Assembly: GCA_023146365.1 (NCBI GenBank)
Contig: JAGLCE010000025.1
Span: 1 to 35,899, forward strand
DNA length: 35,899 nt
From: Endozoicomonadaceae bacterium
GTDB taxonomy: Bacteria > Pseudomonadota > Gammaproteobacteria > Pseudomonadales > Endozoicomonadaceae
Direction of reading: 5' to 3'
The notes below the pieces were generated by a model that saw only the letters and a program-made list of their open reading frames with translations, searched no databases and was not told the origin of the DNA. Positions within the stretch are counted from its first letter, which is position 1. Each line of letters begins with the position of its first letter. This document shows, in pieces, positions 23,681 through 33,324 of this stretch. The translations under genes were made by a program, and so were the position numbers.

Positions 23681-26600
23681 TTATGAACCTCCGCTGCTAA
23701 CAGATTTATCAGGTAAAGGATCGCCTATCAGATCCTTAACAGTACTGATAAACGTTTCATCCATGAAACTACCCTTGGTGAGATAGTGATCAGCCCCGAC
23801 TTCCATGCCACGTTTTCTATCTGATTCCCGATCCTTATAAGATACGATAATGACCGGCAAATGCTGAAGATGGGGCTCTCTGCGAATATGTGAAACAAAC
23901 TCAAATCCATCCATACGAGGCATATCAATGTCGGAGATCACCAAATCATAATGATTCGTTCGTACGGCATTCCAGCCATCTGCACCGTCAACGGCAACAT
24001 CTACTCGGTAACCATTATCCTCTAACAGACTACGTTCCAGCTCACGTACCGTCATGGAATCATCCACTATTAGTATCCGCTTAGCGTTGGCAACCTGCTC
24101 ATCTGTCGATTCAGAATTATCACACTTACCGACCCGTCCTCCTGAAATTAGACGCCCAATCGATAGGATCAAATCATCAACGTCCAGAATCAAAATAGAG
24201 GTTCCATCATCCAGAAAAGCCGCTGAACTGACATCCTGAATTTTACCCATGCGACTATCAATCGGACGCTCAACCAATGTGGTTTCACCAATGACAGAGT
24301 CAACTGTCATCGCATATTGATGTACCCCCCGCCCCAGCACTATCGCATAATGATGAGTACTCTTTTCTTGCTCTATTTCAGGTAGTTCCAATAATTGACG
24401 GGCATTTACCAGACCGAGCTGGACGCCACCACTGCCCCTGATATATTGTCGATTTTCGAGAGTCTTGATCGATTTTTTAGCAAACGTTATGACCTCATTC
24501 AATGGGCCAACCGGCAGAGCATAGTAAAAGCCTGAGACTTCAACCACCACACAGCGCAACATCGACAGAGTCAGCGGTAGCAAAAGCTCAAAGCAGCAAC
24601 CCTTCCCCTCTTCAGAGTGAATAACAATACGTCCCCGAAGCTCCTGCATCATCTCATGTATGAGATCCATGCCTACGCCACGACCTGAAACAGTGCTCAC
24701 TTGATCTTTCAAGGAAAAATTGGGTAACAGCAGAAACTCATAGAGCTCTGTATCGGACATATTGGCCACCATCTCTTCAGTCGCCATCTTTTTCTTGATA
24801 ATAGATTTTCGAAGCTTCTCACGATGGATACCGCCACCATCATCTTTTACCGTCACGACCAGAAGTCCAGCTTTGTGGCCAGCTTCAACTACAATATGGC
24901 CCTCTTTCGGCTTGCCTGCTTTCCGGCGTTCTTCCGCTGTTTCCATACCATGATCTATCGCATTTTGGATCAGATGTGTCAGGGGAACATTCAGCTTCTC
25001 AAGAATATCCCGATCAACTCGAGTATTTTCTCCACGAAGATCCAAGTGCACCTGCTTTCCAAGCTTCTTTGACACAGTACGAGCCAGCCTAAGTAATCCC
25101 TGTGTACCTTCTTTAAACGGCCTCATTCTGTGAGCCAACGTTTCACGAATCAGTTTATCCGTCAAGCCCGTGGTCTTGCGCTCGTAACTTTCCAGTACTT
25201 CACAGTGATGATTGACAGTAGATTCAATCGCTAAGGACTCACGCATCAGCTCTTTTAGATAGTGTCTGTCGCTTTCATTTGTTTGATGACTTTTCATCAT
25301 CTCAATGCACTTTTCGGCCGTTATAGTCATGGCTCTGGCGTTGCGTCTCAGCTTGATATTTTCTTGCCAAAACTTCTTCAACTGTCTGGATTCCACTGAC
25401 AGTTCTCCCGCCAGTCCGATCACCTTATTCAGTTTTTCCGCATTCACCCGGATGACCCGCTCAGCCACCGCATCAACACAATCAGTGCTCACGGCCTCAG
25501 CCGGTTCATCGACGACGTCTTCGACCGTATCATTGCAATCAGTGCTCACTACCTCAATCGATTCATCGACGACATCAGCATCATTCGCCTTGCTCTTAAA
25601 ACTGTCCGCATCGACCAGAACCTTTTTCAACTCCTGCTTCAACAACTGGTAATTCTGAAGAGTAGTCGTGTCAATGCCGCTCTGCTCAGTCGCCTGCCTC
25701 GATAGCTGAATCACAGAGTCCACGCTTTTGAGCAACAGATCCGTATGGTTACTATTGATCGTAATTTGCTGCTGCTGGGCGCTGACAAAGATATCTTCCA
25801 GGATATGTGCCAACTGCACGACGGGATCAATATCCGCAAGACGCGCTCCTCCCTTGATGGTATGTGCCATACGCATCATGGTCTCCAGACGTTTGGGAGA
25901 ACTGAGCCCTTGCTCCAACTCTAACAAATGCTGGGTCAATATCTCTACCCGCTCTTCCAGTTCTTTCCAGAAAAAACCCCGCATTTTAAGGATTGCGGGC
26001 GTTACTTCTACCTGTTTTACCAGTTCAGGTTCAGTTAGTTCCGAGCATTCTGACGTATCAGCAATCGAGATATTCGCAATATGCTGGCTGCTCTTTTCGC
26101 TCAATGCTTGTTGATTGTCACAGATCTGAGGCTCACTCTGCTCTTTTGGGGCAGAAACAGAGTTTTCAGTCGTTGGGGTATCCTTTAATTCACTGTCCGA
26201 AATATTTAACGCTGAGCTAATATCAGACGCTTCCCGAAGCAGATCAACACTGATCTCTTCTTCATTGATGGATTCACTGGCCATGCTCCTCAAGCAAATA
26301 CAGCCATTAACCATCGTCGGAATAGAGTCCTTAATCATGACTTGCTGATGGGCTCTCGCCTCAGAGGGCTGCTCCTGCCCATTCTCGCAGAAAAACTCCA
26401 CCCATTGTGACATAGCATCCAGCAACTCCATGACATGAGTCATTTTAGCTAACTTAGCACCACCACTCATAGGCCCAAGAAATCCTGCCATCGCTGTCAG
26501 ATCGGCCAGCTCAACGTCTTCGTCAAGCTTGAGGCTCAACAGCTCCTGGAATTTAGCAGTCTGCTGATCAACTTCCATTCGAAAGAGCTTGCGGGCAGCC

Positions 26601-27097
26601 ATGTTTGGGGCAACCACGCCTGGGGCAGAAACAGAGCTTTCAGTCGTTGGAGTATCCTTTAATTCACTGTCCGAAATATTTAACGCTGAGCTAATATCAG
26701 ACGCTTCCCGAAGCAGATCAACACTGATCTCTTCTTGAGTGACGGATTCACTGGCCATGCTCCTCAAGCAAATACAGCCATTAACCATCGTCGGAATAGA
26801 GTCCTTAATCATGACTTGCTGATGGGCTCTCGCCTCAGAGGGCTGCACCTGCCCATTCTCGCAGAAAAACTCCACCCATTGTGACATAGCATCCAGCAAC
26901 TCCATGACATGAGTCATTTTAGCTAACTTGGCACCACCACTCATAGGCCCAATAAATCCTGCCATCGCTGTCAGATCGGCCAGCTCAACGTCTTCGTCAA
27001 GCTTGAGGCTCAACAGCTCCTGGAATTTAGCAGTCTGCTGATCAACTTCCATTCGAAAGAGCTTGCGGGCAGCCATGTTTGGGTCTGATTTACTCAT
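23681..27097 (-). CDS. wspE: WspE-type hybrid CheA histidine kinase with duplicated pseudo-Hpt modules
   Basis: 1138 residues, far longer than Pseudomonas WspE (under 800). Residues 7-159 and 165-317 are near-identical tandem modules. Each has an Hpt-like core (LFRMEVDQQTAKFQELLSLK, then GPMSGGAKLAKMTHVMELLD), but Gly replaces the phospho-His. The functional Hpt follows, with H412 in MMRMAHTIKGGARL. Next come an acidic linker with a short repeat (about 508-545), the dimerisation region from about 550, and the ATPase domain with N712 (HLIQNAIDHG), DDGGGI (752-757) and GRGVGM (805-810). The CheW-like domain spans about 840-985. The C-terminal receiver has DD at 1012-1013, phospho-Asp D1056 (VISDIDMP) and K1108. 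It autophosphorylates and should feed WspR. Confidence 0.93.
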   Translation of the reverse strand: MSKSDPNMAARKLFRMEVDQQTAKFQELLSLKLDEDVELADLTAMAGFIGPMSGGAKLAKMTHVMELLDAMSQWVEFFCENGQVQPSEARAHQQVMIKDSIPTMVNGCICLRSMASESVTQEEISVDLLREASDISSALNISDSELKDTPTTESSVSAPGVVAPNMAARKLFRMEVDQQTAKFQELLSLKLDEDVELADLTAMAGFLGPMSGGAKLAKMTHVMELLDAMSQWVEFFCENGQEQPSEARAHQQVMIKDSIPTMVNGCICLRSMASESINEEEISVDLLREASDISSALNISDSELKDTPTTENSVSAPKEQSEPQICDNQQALSEKSSQHIANISIADTSECSELTEPELVKQVEVTPAILKMRGFFWKELEERVEILTQHLLELEQGLSSPKRLETMMRMAHTIKGGARLADIDPVVQLAHILEDIFVSAQQQQITINSNHTDLLLKSVDSVIQLSRQATEQSGIDTTTLQNYQLLKQELKKVLVDADSFKSKANDADVVDESIEVVSTDCNDTVEDVVDEPAEAVSTDCVDAVAERVIRVNAEKLNKVIGLAGELSVESRQLKKFWQENIKLRRNARAMTITAEKCIEMMKSHQTNESDRHYLKELMRESLAIESTVNHHCEVLESYERKTTGLTDKLIRETLAHRMRPFKEGTQGLLRLARTVSKKLGKQVHLDLRGENTRVDRDILEKLNVPLTHLIQNAIDHGMETAEERRKAGKPKEGHIVVEAGHKAGLLVVTVKDDGGGIHREKLRKSIIKKKMATEEMVANMSDTELYEFLLLPNFSLKDQVSTVSGRGVGMDLIHEMMQELRGRIVIHSEEGKGCCFELLLPLTLSMLRCVVVEVSGFYYALPVGPLNEVITFAKKSIKTLENRQYIRGSGGVQLGLVNARQLLELPEIEQEKSTHHYAIVLGRGVHQYAMTVDSVIGETTLVERPIDSRMGKIQDVSSAAFLDDGTSILILDVDDLILSIGRLISGGRVGKCDNSESTDEQVANAKRILIVDDSMTVRELERSLLEDNGYRVDVAVDGADGWNAVRTNHYDLVISDIDMPRMDGFEFVSHIRREPHLQHLPVIIVSYKDRESDRKRGMEVGADHYLTKGSFMDETFISTVKDLIGDPLPDKSVSSGGS
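26147..27079 (-). repeat. Large in-frame tandem duplication within wspE
   Basis: Two copies, 26621-27079 and 26147-26605, at a 474-bp period (158 codons), separated by a 15-bp spacer. Only a handful of base differences are visible; the coding changes noted are I/L at 49, V/E at 84, the short VTQEE/NEEE stretch, and S/N near the end. The high identity points to a recent duplication, one that postdates loss of the Hpt His because both copies lack it. Confidence 0.9.
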
Positions 27098-27152
27098 TTT
27101 TTTATTTTTCCACTGTCCACTGATTATCCTTATTGATCATAACGCTCATCCC

Positions 27153-27896
27153 TTACTTCATGGCTTGTTCCAAACCATAGAGCAATAGGGTTGCGTCCAG
27201 CAAACCTACCAGTTTACCTTTCATCTCCAGCAATCCAATACTGTATTTCTGCACAGCCTGGCTAACCGTCGACGGCAGTGGCATGATATTTTCACTGCTA
27301 TATTTTGCTTGTCCCCAGACTTCATCCACTTCAACCACCAGCGACTTACCGGTATTTCCAAGTGTTATCATTCGAGGATAAGTCTTATTGACTCTCCCCT
27401 GCTCTTCTGTGCTCTCGTTTTTTTGTGCTGCATCTCCATTAACGCCCAACAGCTTATCCAGCGAGACCACCACCAGCGCATCACCATCAATATTGGCAAT
27501 CCCTTTGATGCCAACACTGCTACGATGGGGCACCCAACAACAGGGCTCCAGCCTCAAGATATTCCTGACGATGCTGGCATCCAGCGCAAACCACTCTTTG
27601 CCCAGACGAAACAGGGTGACTTTTTGCAATCCCTGCTCACTCTTCGTCTTAGGCTGTCGGTAGAGATCACTGATTTCTTGCATCTCCTCAGTATTTTCCA
27701 GCACATGACCAGAAAGACACTGACGCCCCGCCTGCACATAGGTCGGGCAGTTTCGACAATGAATAACCTCTTGCAACATCGTGCACGTTGCACCATCCTT
27801 TGCCCAAACACCGATACGTTTCCAACAGGTATCAATATGTTTTTCTCGATCCGCATCCGTCTGAATCAATGCGCCAGATGATTCCTCTTCCGTCAT
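27153..27896 (-). CDS. wspD: WspD-type CheW coupling protein with Cys-rich N-terminus
   Basis: 247 residues. CheW-like adaptors link receptor and kinase. The CheW domain occupies about 95-245 (VTLFRLGKEWFALDASIVRN, then GIKGIANIDGDALVVVSL). The N-terminal extension has a Cys cluster (CWKRIGVW, CTMLQEVIHCRNCPTYVQ, CLSGHV) that is characteristic of WspD and absent from ordinary CheW and WspB. It could bind metal. The ATG has GAGG eight bases upstream. It lies between wspC and wspE in the canonical order, with short gaps of about 55-60 bases on either side. Confidence 0.92.
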   Translation of the reverse strand: MTEEESSGALIQTDADREKHIDTCWKRIGVWAKDGATCTMLQEVIHCRNCPTYVQAGRQCLSGHVLENTEEMQEISDLYRQPKTKSEQGLQKVTLFRLGKEWFALDASIVRNILRLEPCCWVPHRSSVGIKGIANIDGDALVVVSLDKLLGVNGDAAQKNESTEEQGRVNKTYPRMITLGNTGKSLVVEVDEVWGQAKYSSENIMPLPSTVSQAVQKYSIGLLEMKGKLVGLLDATLLLYGLEQAMK

Positions 27897-27956
27897 CTTT
27901 ACTTCCTCAAAAGCCCATTCACGACGTCCTGTCGTAACGCTGCTGTAACCACTGAT

Positions 27957-29330
27957 TTAATTGATGAGGCGATTTAACCGCGCTCTTAAATTTTCTGCTT
28001 TGACTATTTCTCCCTGCTGCTCACAGACCATTGCGCTATGCAGCAAAGCCTCATGATGCTCAGGTTGAAGGTACAGCACCTTACGAAAATACCGATAAGC
28101 CAATGCACACTCGCCTTTTTGTTCACTAATGACACCCATCATAAACTGTACGTCCACACTCTCAGGATGTTGACGCATCAACTGCCGACACGCGCTGATC
28201 GCTTGTTCAAGCTTCCCACTATTCAACAGTATTTCAATGGCATACAGACGTTCTTTACAGTCTTTTATTAACCATTCGGACGCGTTGTCTTTGTCAGCCA
28301 CAGGCTGAAGCAGTTCATCGCTCAATGATTGAAAGGCGAGTGTCGACTTCTGACGAGAAGCGCATGCAAAGATAGCCTTTTTTTGAGACGTCGTAACTTG
28401 ATTCTGAGGGTTCATTACAGAATGATTGAGACCCTGCTTCCGTGATTTTTCAGCAGATAGCGTATGACTAAGAGCCTTTGGTAACGATTTTTCCGGTGAA
28501 GGCGAATCGCATTTCAGTGCATCTTTATTCGTATTTTTATTCTTATTCGTATTGCTGAAGGCAAAGCTCTTATCTTGATCCAGTACCTGGAAACCCATCC
28601 GTCCAATACAGTGAGCTTCACAGCGGCTCACTATGAGAACGCCGTCTTCAGTCAGGCTGTGCCGGAGCACATTCACCATTTTACGGCGACTAGGTTCATC
28701 CAGATAAATAAGAAAGTTACGGCAGAAAATCACATCATAGGAACCAGGTTCTACATGATCAGCCAGCTCCAACAGGTTCGCCTGCTGAAAGCTGACACTC
28801 TGTTTCACTGACGGTTTAACGAAAAACCCATCACCATGCTTTTTTAGGTAATGTTTCGAAAAGTCCGGCATAGCGCTACGAAACGAGATAGAGGCATATT
28901 CCCCCTTACGCGCTTTGCTAACGACTTCTCTATTGATGTCATAACCATCAACCTTCAACTGGTTTTCCTGAAAGCCGAGATCCAATAACGCCATCGTGAT
29001 AGAGTAAACTTCTTCTCCGCTACTACAGGGCATACTTGCCACACGGAACTGGGAGTAGCCATTGCATCGACGGTTTAATGCTTGTTTTTGCAAAACAGAG
29101 AACGCAGGAAACTCTCTAAAAAACCAGGTTTCACCGACGGTGATTTCATCAACAAGTGAACTCAACTCCAGCGGGTCATCAGTGACCTTTATGAAGTAAT
29201 TCACTGGACAATCAATCCCTGACAATTTCATTCGCCGCTTGATACTCTGTTCAATCGCCTCATGGCCAATGGATTCAGGGTTCAATCCAATATGCTCGCG
29301 CAACAATTCAGTCAGTGCGTTAATTGACAC
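27957..29330 (-). CDS. wspC: WspC-type CheR methyltransferase with TPR tail
   Basis: 457 residues with the start chosen here. It methylates chemoreceptor glutamates using S-adenosylmethionine. The N-terminal CheR helical domain (ALTELLREHIGLNPESIG) is followed by GETWFFREFPAF, the SAM-binding motif FRVASMPCSSGEEVYSIT, and DVIFCRNFLIYLD. A Ser/Lys-rich linker leads to TPR-like repeats (EQAISACRQLMRQHPESVDV, then ALAYRYFRKVLYLQPEH). I choose the GTG at 29330 because GGGAG lies ten bases upstream and the sequence then begins at the family N-terminus. An ATG at 29408 would overlap wspB by 89 bases and add 26 unsupported residues. With GTG the overlap is 11 bases, suggesting coupled translation. 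Confidence 0.92.
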   Translation of the reverse strand: MSINALTELLREHIGLNPESIGHEAIEQSIKRRMKLSGIDCPVNYFIKVTDDPLELSSLVDEITVGETWFFREFPAFSVLQKQALNRRCNGYSQFRVASMPCSSGEEVYSITMALLDLGFQENQLKVDGYDINREVVSKARKGEYASISFRSAMPDFSKHYLKKHGDGFFVKPSVKQSVSFQQANLLELADHVEPGSYDVIFCRNFLIYLDEPSRRKMVNVLRHSLTEDGVLIVSRCEAHCIGRMGFQVLDQDKSFAFSNTNKNKNTNKDALKCDSPSPEKSLPKALSHTLSAEKSRKQGLNHSVMNPQNQVTTSQKKAIFACASRQKSTLAFQSLSDELLQPVADKDNASEWLIKDCKERLYAIEILLNSGKLEQAISACRQLMRQHPESVDVQFMMGVISEQKGECALAYRYFRKVLYLQPEHHEALLHSAMVCEQQGEIVKAENLRARLNRLIN

Positions 29331-29805
29331 GATTGATAGACTCCCGATCAATATGATGCTTCGGGTGGATATGAGTTTGAAGCTCCGATGACAAGATGTC
29401 ATCCACATCCAACCGATAGAGTAACTGCCCGTTGTCCAGCGTTACAGCACCAGAATAGGGAATATGACCGTTGTAAATCACAGGGGAGTTAAACGCGCTG
29501 TCATCCAAGCTCATGGTTTCCGTGGCCTGTTCGGCGATCAGTCCAATGTGCAACATATCCCCCTGCTCATCCCGGTAAGCAACCACCACAATGCGGGTAC
29601 TAACGAAGTGGGCAGCGGGCTGTTCATCAAACAGTACCGTCAGGTCTATCACAGGAATCAGGCTGGCCCGATAGTTCAACGTACCAGCCACGGCTTGCGA
29701 TGAGTGAGCCATACCGTTAATCGGTAGAAAGGGGATCACTTCAACGATGTTATCACTGCTCAGTGCATAAAATTGCCCGGCAATTTTAAAGCGTAAATAA
29801 ATCAT
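29320..29805 (-). CDS. wspB: WspB-type CheW coupling protein
   Basis: 161 residues consisting of a single CheW domain: LRFKIAGQFYALSSDNIVEV at the start, then AVAGTLNYRASLIPVIDLTV and the second beta-barrel half (IVVVAYRDEQGDMLHIGLIA). It has no Cys-rich extension, which separates it from WspD. CheW proteins tether the receptor signalling tip to the CheA kinase at the inner membrane. It follows wspA by 60 bases with AAGGA upstream of the ATG. Its 3' end overlaps wspC. Confidence 0.93.
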   Translation of the reverse strand: MIYLRFKIAGQFYALSSDNIVEVIPFLPINGMAHSSQAVAGTLNYRASLIPVIDLTVLFDEQPAAHFVSTRIVVVAYRDEQGDMLHIGLIAEQATETMSLDDSAFNSPVIYNGHIPYSGAVTLDNGQLLYRLDVDDILSSELQTHIHPKHHIDRESINRVN

Positions 29806-29865
29806 TTTACTGCATCATTCCTTGATTTATGATTAACCTTATACCTAACTGCGTCCTTGCATGCA

Positions 29866-32013
29866 TCAATTCGAGCGATCGTTGCTCACCTGGAAACCAG
29901 CAACAGAGTTCTGCAAACGCTCTGTCTCATCATTGAGCTGTTCCACCACACCATTGGACATCCTCATGGAATCATTGAGACTACAGAGTGTCTCCCCGAG
30001 TTGTGACAGAGCTTCCTGTATCTGCTCCGCACCATCTGTCTGGGAACGCATCCCTTTGTGGACTGATTCAAAATGAGGTGCAAGGGTTTGTACTTTTTCA
30101 ACAATCAAACTGAGCTGACTACCGACCTGCTGGGTAGCATCCACACCCTGAAAGATCTCATCGGAGAATTTCTCCATTCCCATAACCCCGGCAGATACGG
30201 CTGTCTGCATATCCTTGACCATATTTTCAATATCATAAGTGGCAACCGCCGTCTGATCAGCCAAACGCCTGATCTCAGTCGCAACCGTACTGAAACCGAT
30301 GCCATGCTCCCCAGCTTTATCCGCTTCAATGGCGGCGTTGACAGACAACAAGTTAGTCTGGTCAGCTATTTTATTAATAGTCGTCACCACCGTGTTGATA
30401 TTATTGGCTTTTTCATTCAGAACGCCGAGCTTGTCAGAGATATTTTGGGATGCCTCCACCATCTGCTCAACGGCATTGCTCATACGAGTCAGCTCTTCAT
30501 GACCATGCTCTGCCATCACGGAAGTCTCATCAACCGATCGAGCCACTTCATCCATGTTATCCACCAGCTCCCGAGAGGTCTGTGCAATATGTTTCGACGT
30601 CGCCATGATCTCACAGGTCGTCGCTTCCTGCTCCTTCGCTGATGCCGTCTGCTCTTTGGTAATCGCACTGATATTGACGGAAGAACTAGAGAGTTGAATA
30701 CAGGACTTCTGCACATCACTCACAAGGCAAGAGAGGCTGTCGGCCATTTGATTCGTGCCATCCTTCAATATTGAAAAATCACCGGAGAGGTTTAATGTCA
30801 CCCGTTCGGAAAAATTGCCGCTCGATACGGCAGCCATCACTTCATGCACTTCCACAATCGCCGCCTGCTGTTTTTCCAGCATCGCATTAAATGCAAGGCA
30901 GGCCTGACCGGATTCATCGCTACTCATGACAGGAATACGTATAGATAGATCCCCATTCTTATGAACCTCAGTCATGCCTTCAGCCATCATTCTGATAGGA
31001 CGGGCAATCATTCCGGCCATATATAGCGCCAAGATGACAATGAAAATAATAGTTAATATGCCTATGGAAGCCATCATATATTGCAGCTGGCGCACCGACT
31101 GTAAAGCTTCTTTAACCTCAATTTCTGCGATAATGGCCCAGGTCAAGTTATCCGTAATTTTGATAGACTTATAGGCAGACATAACCTCTCTACCGCTGTA
31201 GTCTGTGATAATCCCATAATCGCTTTGACCCATTAAAGCCGCACGCGAAGCGACAGTATCGACCCTACCCAGTATCGGATTAGAAAAGGATCCAATGACT
31301 GAATGGTTGACAGGATCAAAGTGTGAATCAGATCGCATTAACATATCTTGACCGACCAGATAGGTTTCACCCGTCTCTCCCATACCGGTTCGTTCTGTCA
31401 TGACTGCGTCGATCTCTTCAATACTTAGCTGCATAGCAATAATCATTACCGTTTTACCTTCGACCTTGACAGGCATTGCGGTGAAAGCCGCAGGGACTCC
31501 ATCGCTAGGCGCAAAAAGGGCAAAATCAGTCATATAAAAGGCGTCTGTGTTTATCACCATCCGGATAGCTTCTCCCAACCCGCTGTCCTTATACCTGCCT
31601 GTCAGCAGGTTGCTTTGATAGTCATCTTCTTTTGCGACTGTATAAAAACAGTATCCCGTTAAATCAACCATAAACAGGTCATAATGACCACTGCGCTCTA
31701 TTTGTCTGGGAAAAACATTGTCCCCAGAATCGTGGAAATATTGTCTGGCTGCTTGCCAACCATCACGTTCAATTTGAAAACTTAATTGGTCTGCAATTGA
31801 TTCCAGTTCATTACGTTTGTTTTTTAGCTCTGTTTGAAGCTGGTTAGCTTTTATATTTTTTACGGCTTCCAGATGTTCAAAGGCTCTGCTCGTCAATGAG
31901 TCGGACTTAAGGCTCAAGCTGATAAGACTTATTATCAATGCAGGAACCAATCCAGAAATAATTAATAGTATTAATAGTTTCTTTTTTAAATTCAAGCTAC
32001 TCCAAAAACTCAT
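29866..32013 (-). CDS. wspA: WspA-type methyl-accepting chemoreceptor with large periplasmic sensor
   Basis: 715 residues. I start at ATG 32013, seven bases after AGGAG; the ATG at 32034 has no such site. TM1 is at about 13-35. A large periplasmic region (about 36-310) looks like a double-Cache sensor (YFHDSGDNVFPRQIERSGHY, FYMTDFALFAPSDG). TM2 is at about 312-336 and is followed by HAMP. The cytoplasmic coiled coil has its tip at ADQTNLLSVNAAIEADKAGE and continues RRLADQTAVATYDIENMVK, closely like WspA. The sensor is larger than in Pseudomonas WspA (about 540 residues in total), so the stimulus may differ. No CheR-docking pentapeptide is seen at the C-terminus. It is the first gene of the operon. 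Confidence 0.94.
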   Translation of the reverse strand: MSFWSSLNLKKKLLILLIISGLVPALIISLISLSLKSDSLTSRAFEHLEAVKNIKANQLQTELKNKRNELESIADQLSFQIERDGWQAARQYFHDSGDNVFPRQIERSGHYDLFMVDLTGYCFYTVAKEDDYQSNLLTGRYKDSGLGEAIRMVINTDAFYMTDFALFAPSDGVPAAFTAMPVKVEGKTVMIIAMQLSIEEIDAVMTERTGMGETGETYLVGQDMLMRSDSHFDPVNHSVIGSFSNPILGRVDTVASRAALMGQSDYGIITDYSGREVMSAYKSIKITDNLTWAIIAEIEVKEALQSVRQLQYMMASIGILTIIFIVILALYMAGMIARPIRMMAEGMTEVHKNGDLSIRIPVMSSDESGQACLAFNAMLEKQQAAIVEVHEVMAAVSSGNFSERVTLNLSGDFSILKDGTNQMADSLSCLVSDVQKSCIQLSSSSVNISAITKEQTASAKEQEATTCEIMATSKHIAQTSRELVDNMDEVARSVDETSVMAEHGHEELTRMSNAVEQMVEASQNISDKLGVLNEKANNINTVVTTINKIADQTNLLSVNAAIEADKAGEHGIGFSTVATEIRRLADQTAVATYDIENMVKDMQTAVSAGVMGMEKFSDEIFQGVDATQQVGSQLSLIVEKVQTLAPHFESVHKGMRSQTDGAEQIQEALSQLGETLCSLNDSMRMSNGVVEQLNDETERLQNSVAGFQVSNDRSN

Positions 32014-32478
32014 TACTTCACTCCTATACAACATTACTTATGGTGATCTAGTTTTTTATCAGTTAAAAAAACTAAGCAACCTTCCACCCCGTCATTCAGA
32101 CGACCTGTCACACTTTTCCTTCAAGATAGATTACCATGCAGGATATAAATTAAATTAAAAATCGCCTTGATCCATAATCTAATTAATCATCAATGCAATT
32201 AAATATTAAATTAACGCACCAATAAAATAAAGACTAGTTGCTCATAATTCAATCATTTAAAATAAGTCGATATATAAAATAAAAATAATAAAAAAAAGGC
32301 ATTACATTATGCATCATGCATTAATTTTATCGGTATTAATAATTTGCCTGACACATTAAATACTGAACAAAGAAAGAAAATCAATTCATCATTTTTTTGA
32401 CACAGCGTTACTTTTGCATTATTAAACGTCCCAAAATCCTCGCCATCTTTTTTTGGACGAACCCTCTGGAGACAGTTT
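32014..32478. other. AT-rich intergenic region upstream of the Wsp operon
   Basis: About 465 bp between the rsmJ stop and wspA, both on the minus strand. No gene is seen. It must hold the Wsp operon promoter, but I found no confident -35/-10 pair or sigma-54 site. A terminator-like hairpin lies at about 32297-32349. Confidence 0.5.
32291..32349 (-). terminator. Possible terminator downstream of rsmJ
   Basis: On the minus strand the arms AGGCA (32349-32345) and TGCCT (32301-32297) enclose a nested ATGCAT hairpin and are followed by a T run of six or more. It lies about 130 bases after the rsmJ stop and would insulate the Wsp operon. The stem is short, hence low confidence. Confidence 0.35.
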
Positions 32479-33324
32479 TTAATCGTCCTCCGCCTGCCGG
32501 ATACTAGCCAAGGTATACACATCAAACCGTCCGGACTTCCCTTCCATTCGGAAATTTGGCGCACGCCCAGCCAAATCGGGAGCCAATCGAGGACGCTTGA
32601 CTACCACCCTGAAACGGGCAATCGACAGAGCGTATTCAAGCAACCCTTCAGCATCAGCATCTTCACCAACGAGAGCCTGAAACAACTGCATCTCTTTTTT
32701 GACCGCCGCCATCTTTCGGCGGTGAGGGAACATGGGATCCAGATAGACAGTATCAGGCCTTTCCTCTACCACCCTGTGCGCCATTTCGGTCAATAACCTG
32801 AGTGCGTCACCAGATACCAGCCTCATTTGCTGCACAATCGCCGACACGTCAGCACTCGCCGTCGCACGACGCAAACCATCGACCAGCAGTGCCTGCACGA
32901 CCGTGGAACGCTCAATCATTGTAACCTTGCACCCCAAGGAGGCGAGGACAAAGCTGTCACGACCGAGACCTGCGGTGGCATCCAGTACATGGAGCTGGCG
33001 ACGACCCGCATCGGCCAGCCCAACGGCTTTTGCGATACGCTGCCCTTTCCCACCGCCAAAACGTCGACGATGGGCAGCGGCTCCGCCCACAAAGTCAACC
33101 GTGACAGGCCCTGACGCACGCCTCCCTGTCAGTTGTAATGCCAACCCCACAGAACTTTCATGCAGTACTGCATCAAAATTCTTGATCCTTTTTATGGACA
33201 GCCCCGTGACCACCGGCAACGCCAGCTGCCGAGCCAACGCCATCATTTTTTGCTCATCCTCACCAGCAGAGACCTCTGGAGAGTTCACCAGTACTGCCAA
33301 TCGCAGGGGGGACAGATTAACCAA
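32479..33324 (-). CDS. rsmJ: 16S rRNA (guanine-1516-N2) methyltransferase
   Basis: 281 residues. It modifies G1516 of 16S rRNA using S-adenosylmethionine. Hallmarks of the RsmJ (YhiQ) family are VTVDFVGGAAAHRRRFGGGK, the SAM motif LDATAGLGRDSFVLASLGC, VYLDPMFPHRRK, VKKEMQLFQALVG and the late VVVKRPRLAPDL. The start overlaps the 3' end of uppP by eight bases, so it is the last gene of an adk-tsaB-uppP-rsmJ run on this strand. Confidence 0.95.
   Translation of the reverse strand: MVNLSPLRLAVLVNSPEVSAGEDEQKMMALARQLALPVVTGLSIKRIKNFDAVLHESSVGLALQLTGRRASGPVTVDFVGGAAAHRRRFGGGKGQRIAKAVGLADAGRRQLHVLDATAGLGRDSFVLASLGCKVTMIERSTVVQALLVDGLRRATASADVSAIVQQMRLVSGDALRLLTEMAHRVVEERPDTVYLDPMFPHRRKMAAVKKEMQLFQALVGEDADAEGLLEYALSIARFRVVVKRPRLAPDLAGRAPNFRMEGKSGRFDVYTLASIRQAEDD

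Noticed and set aside
27309..27881. 190-codon plus-strand ORF opposite wspD
   Set aside because: It is fully antisense to a clearly assigned gene, with no domain. Other long antisense ORFs over wspE, cheB-type and adk genes are dismissed on the same ground.
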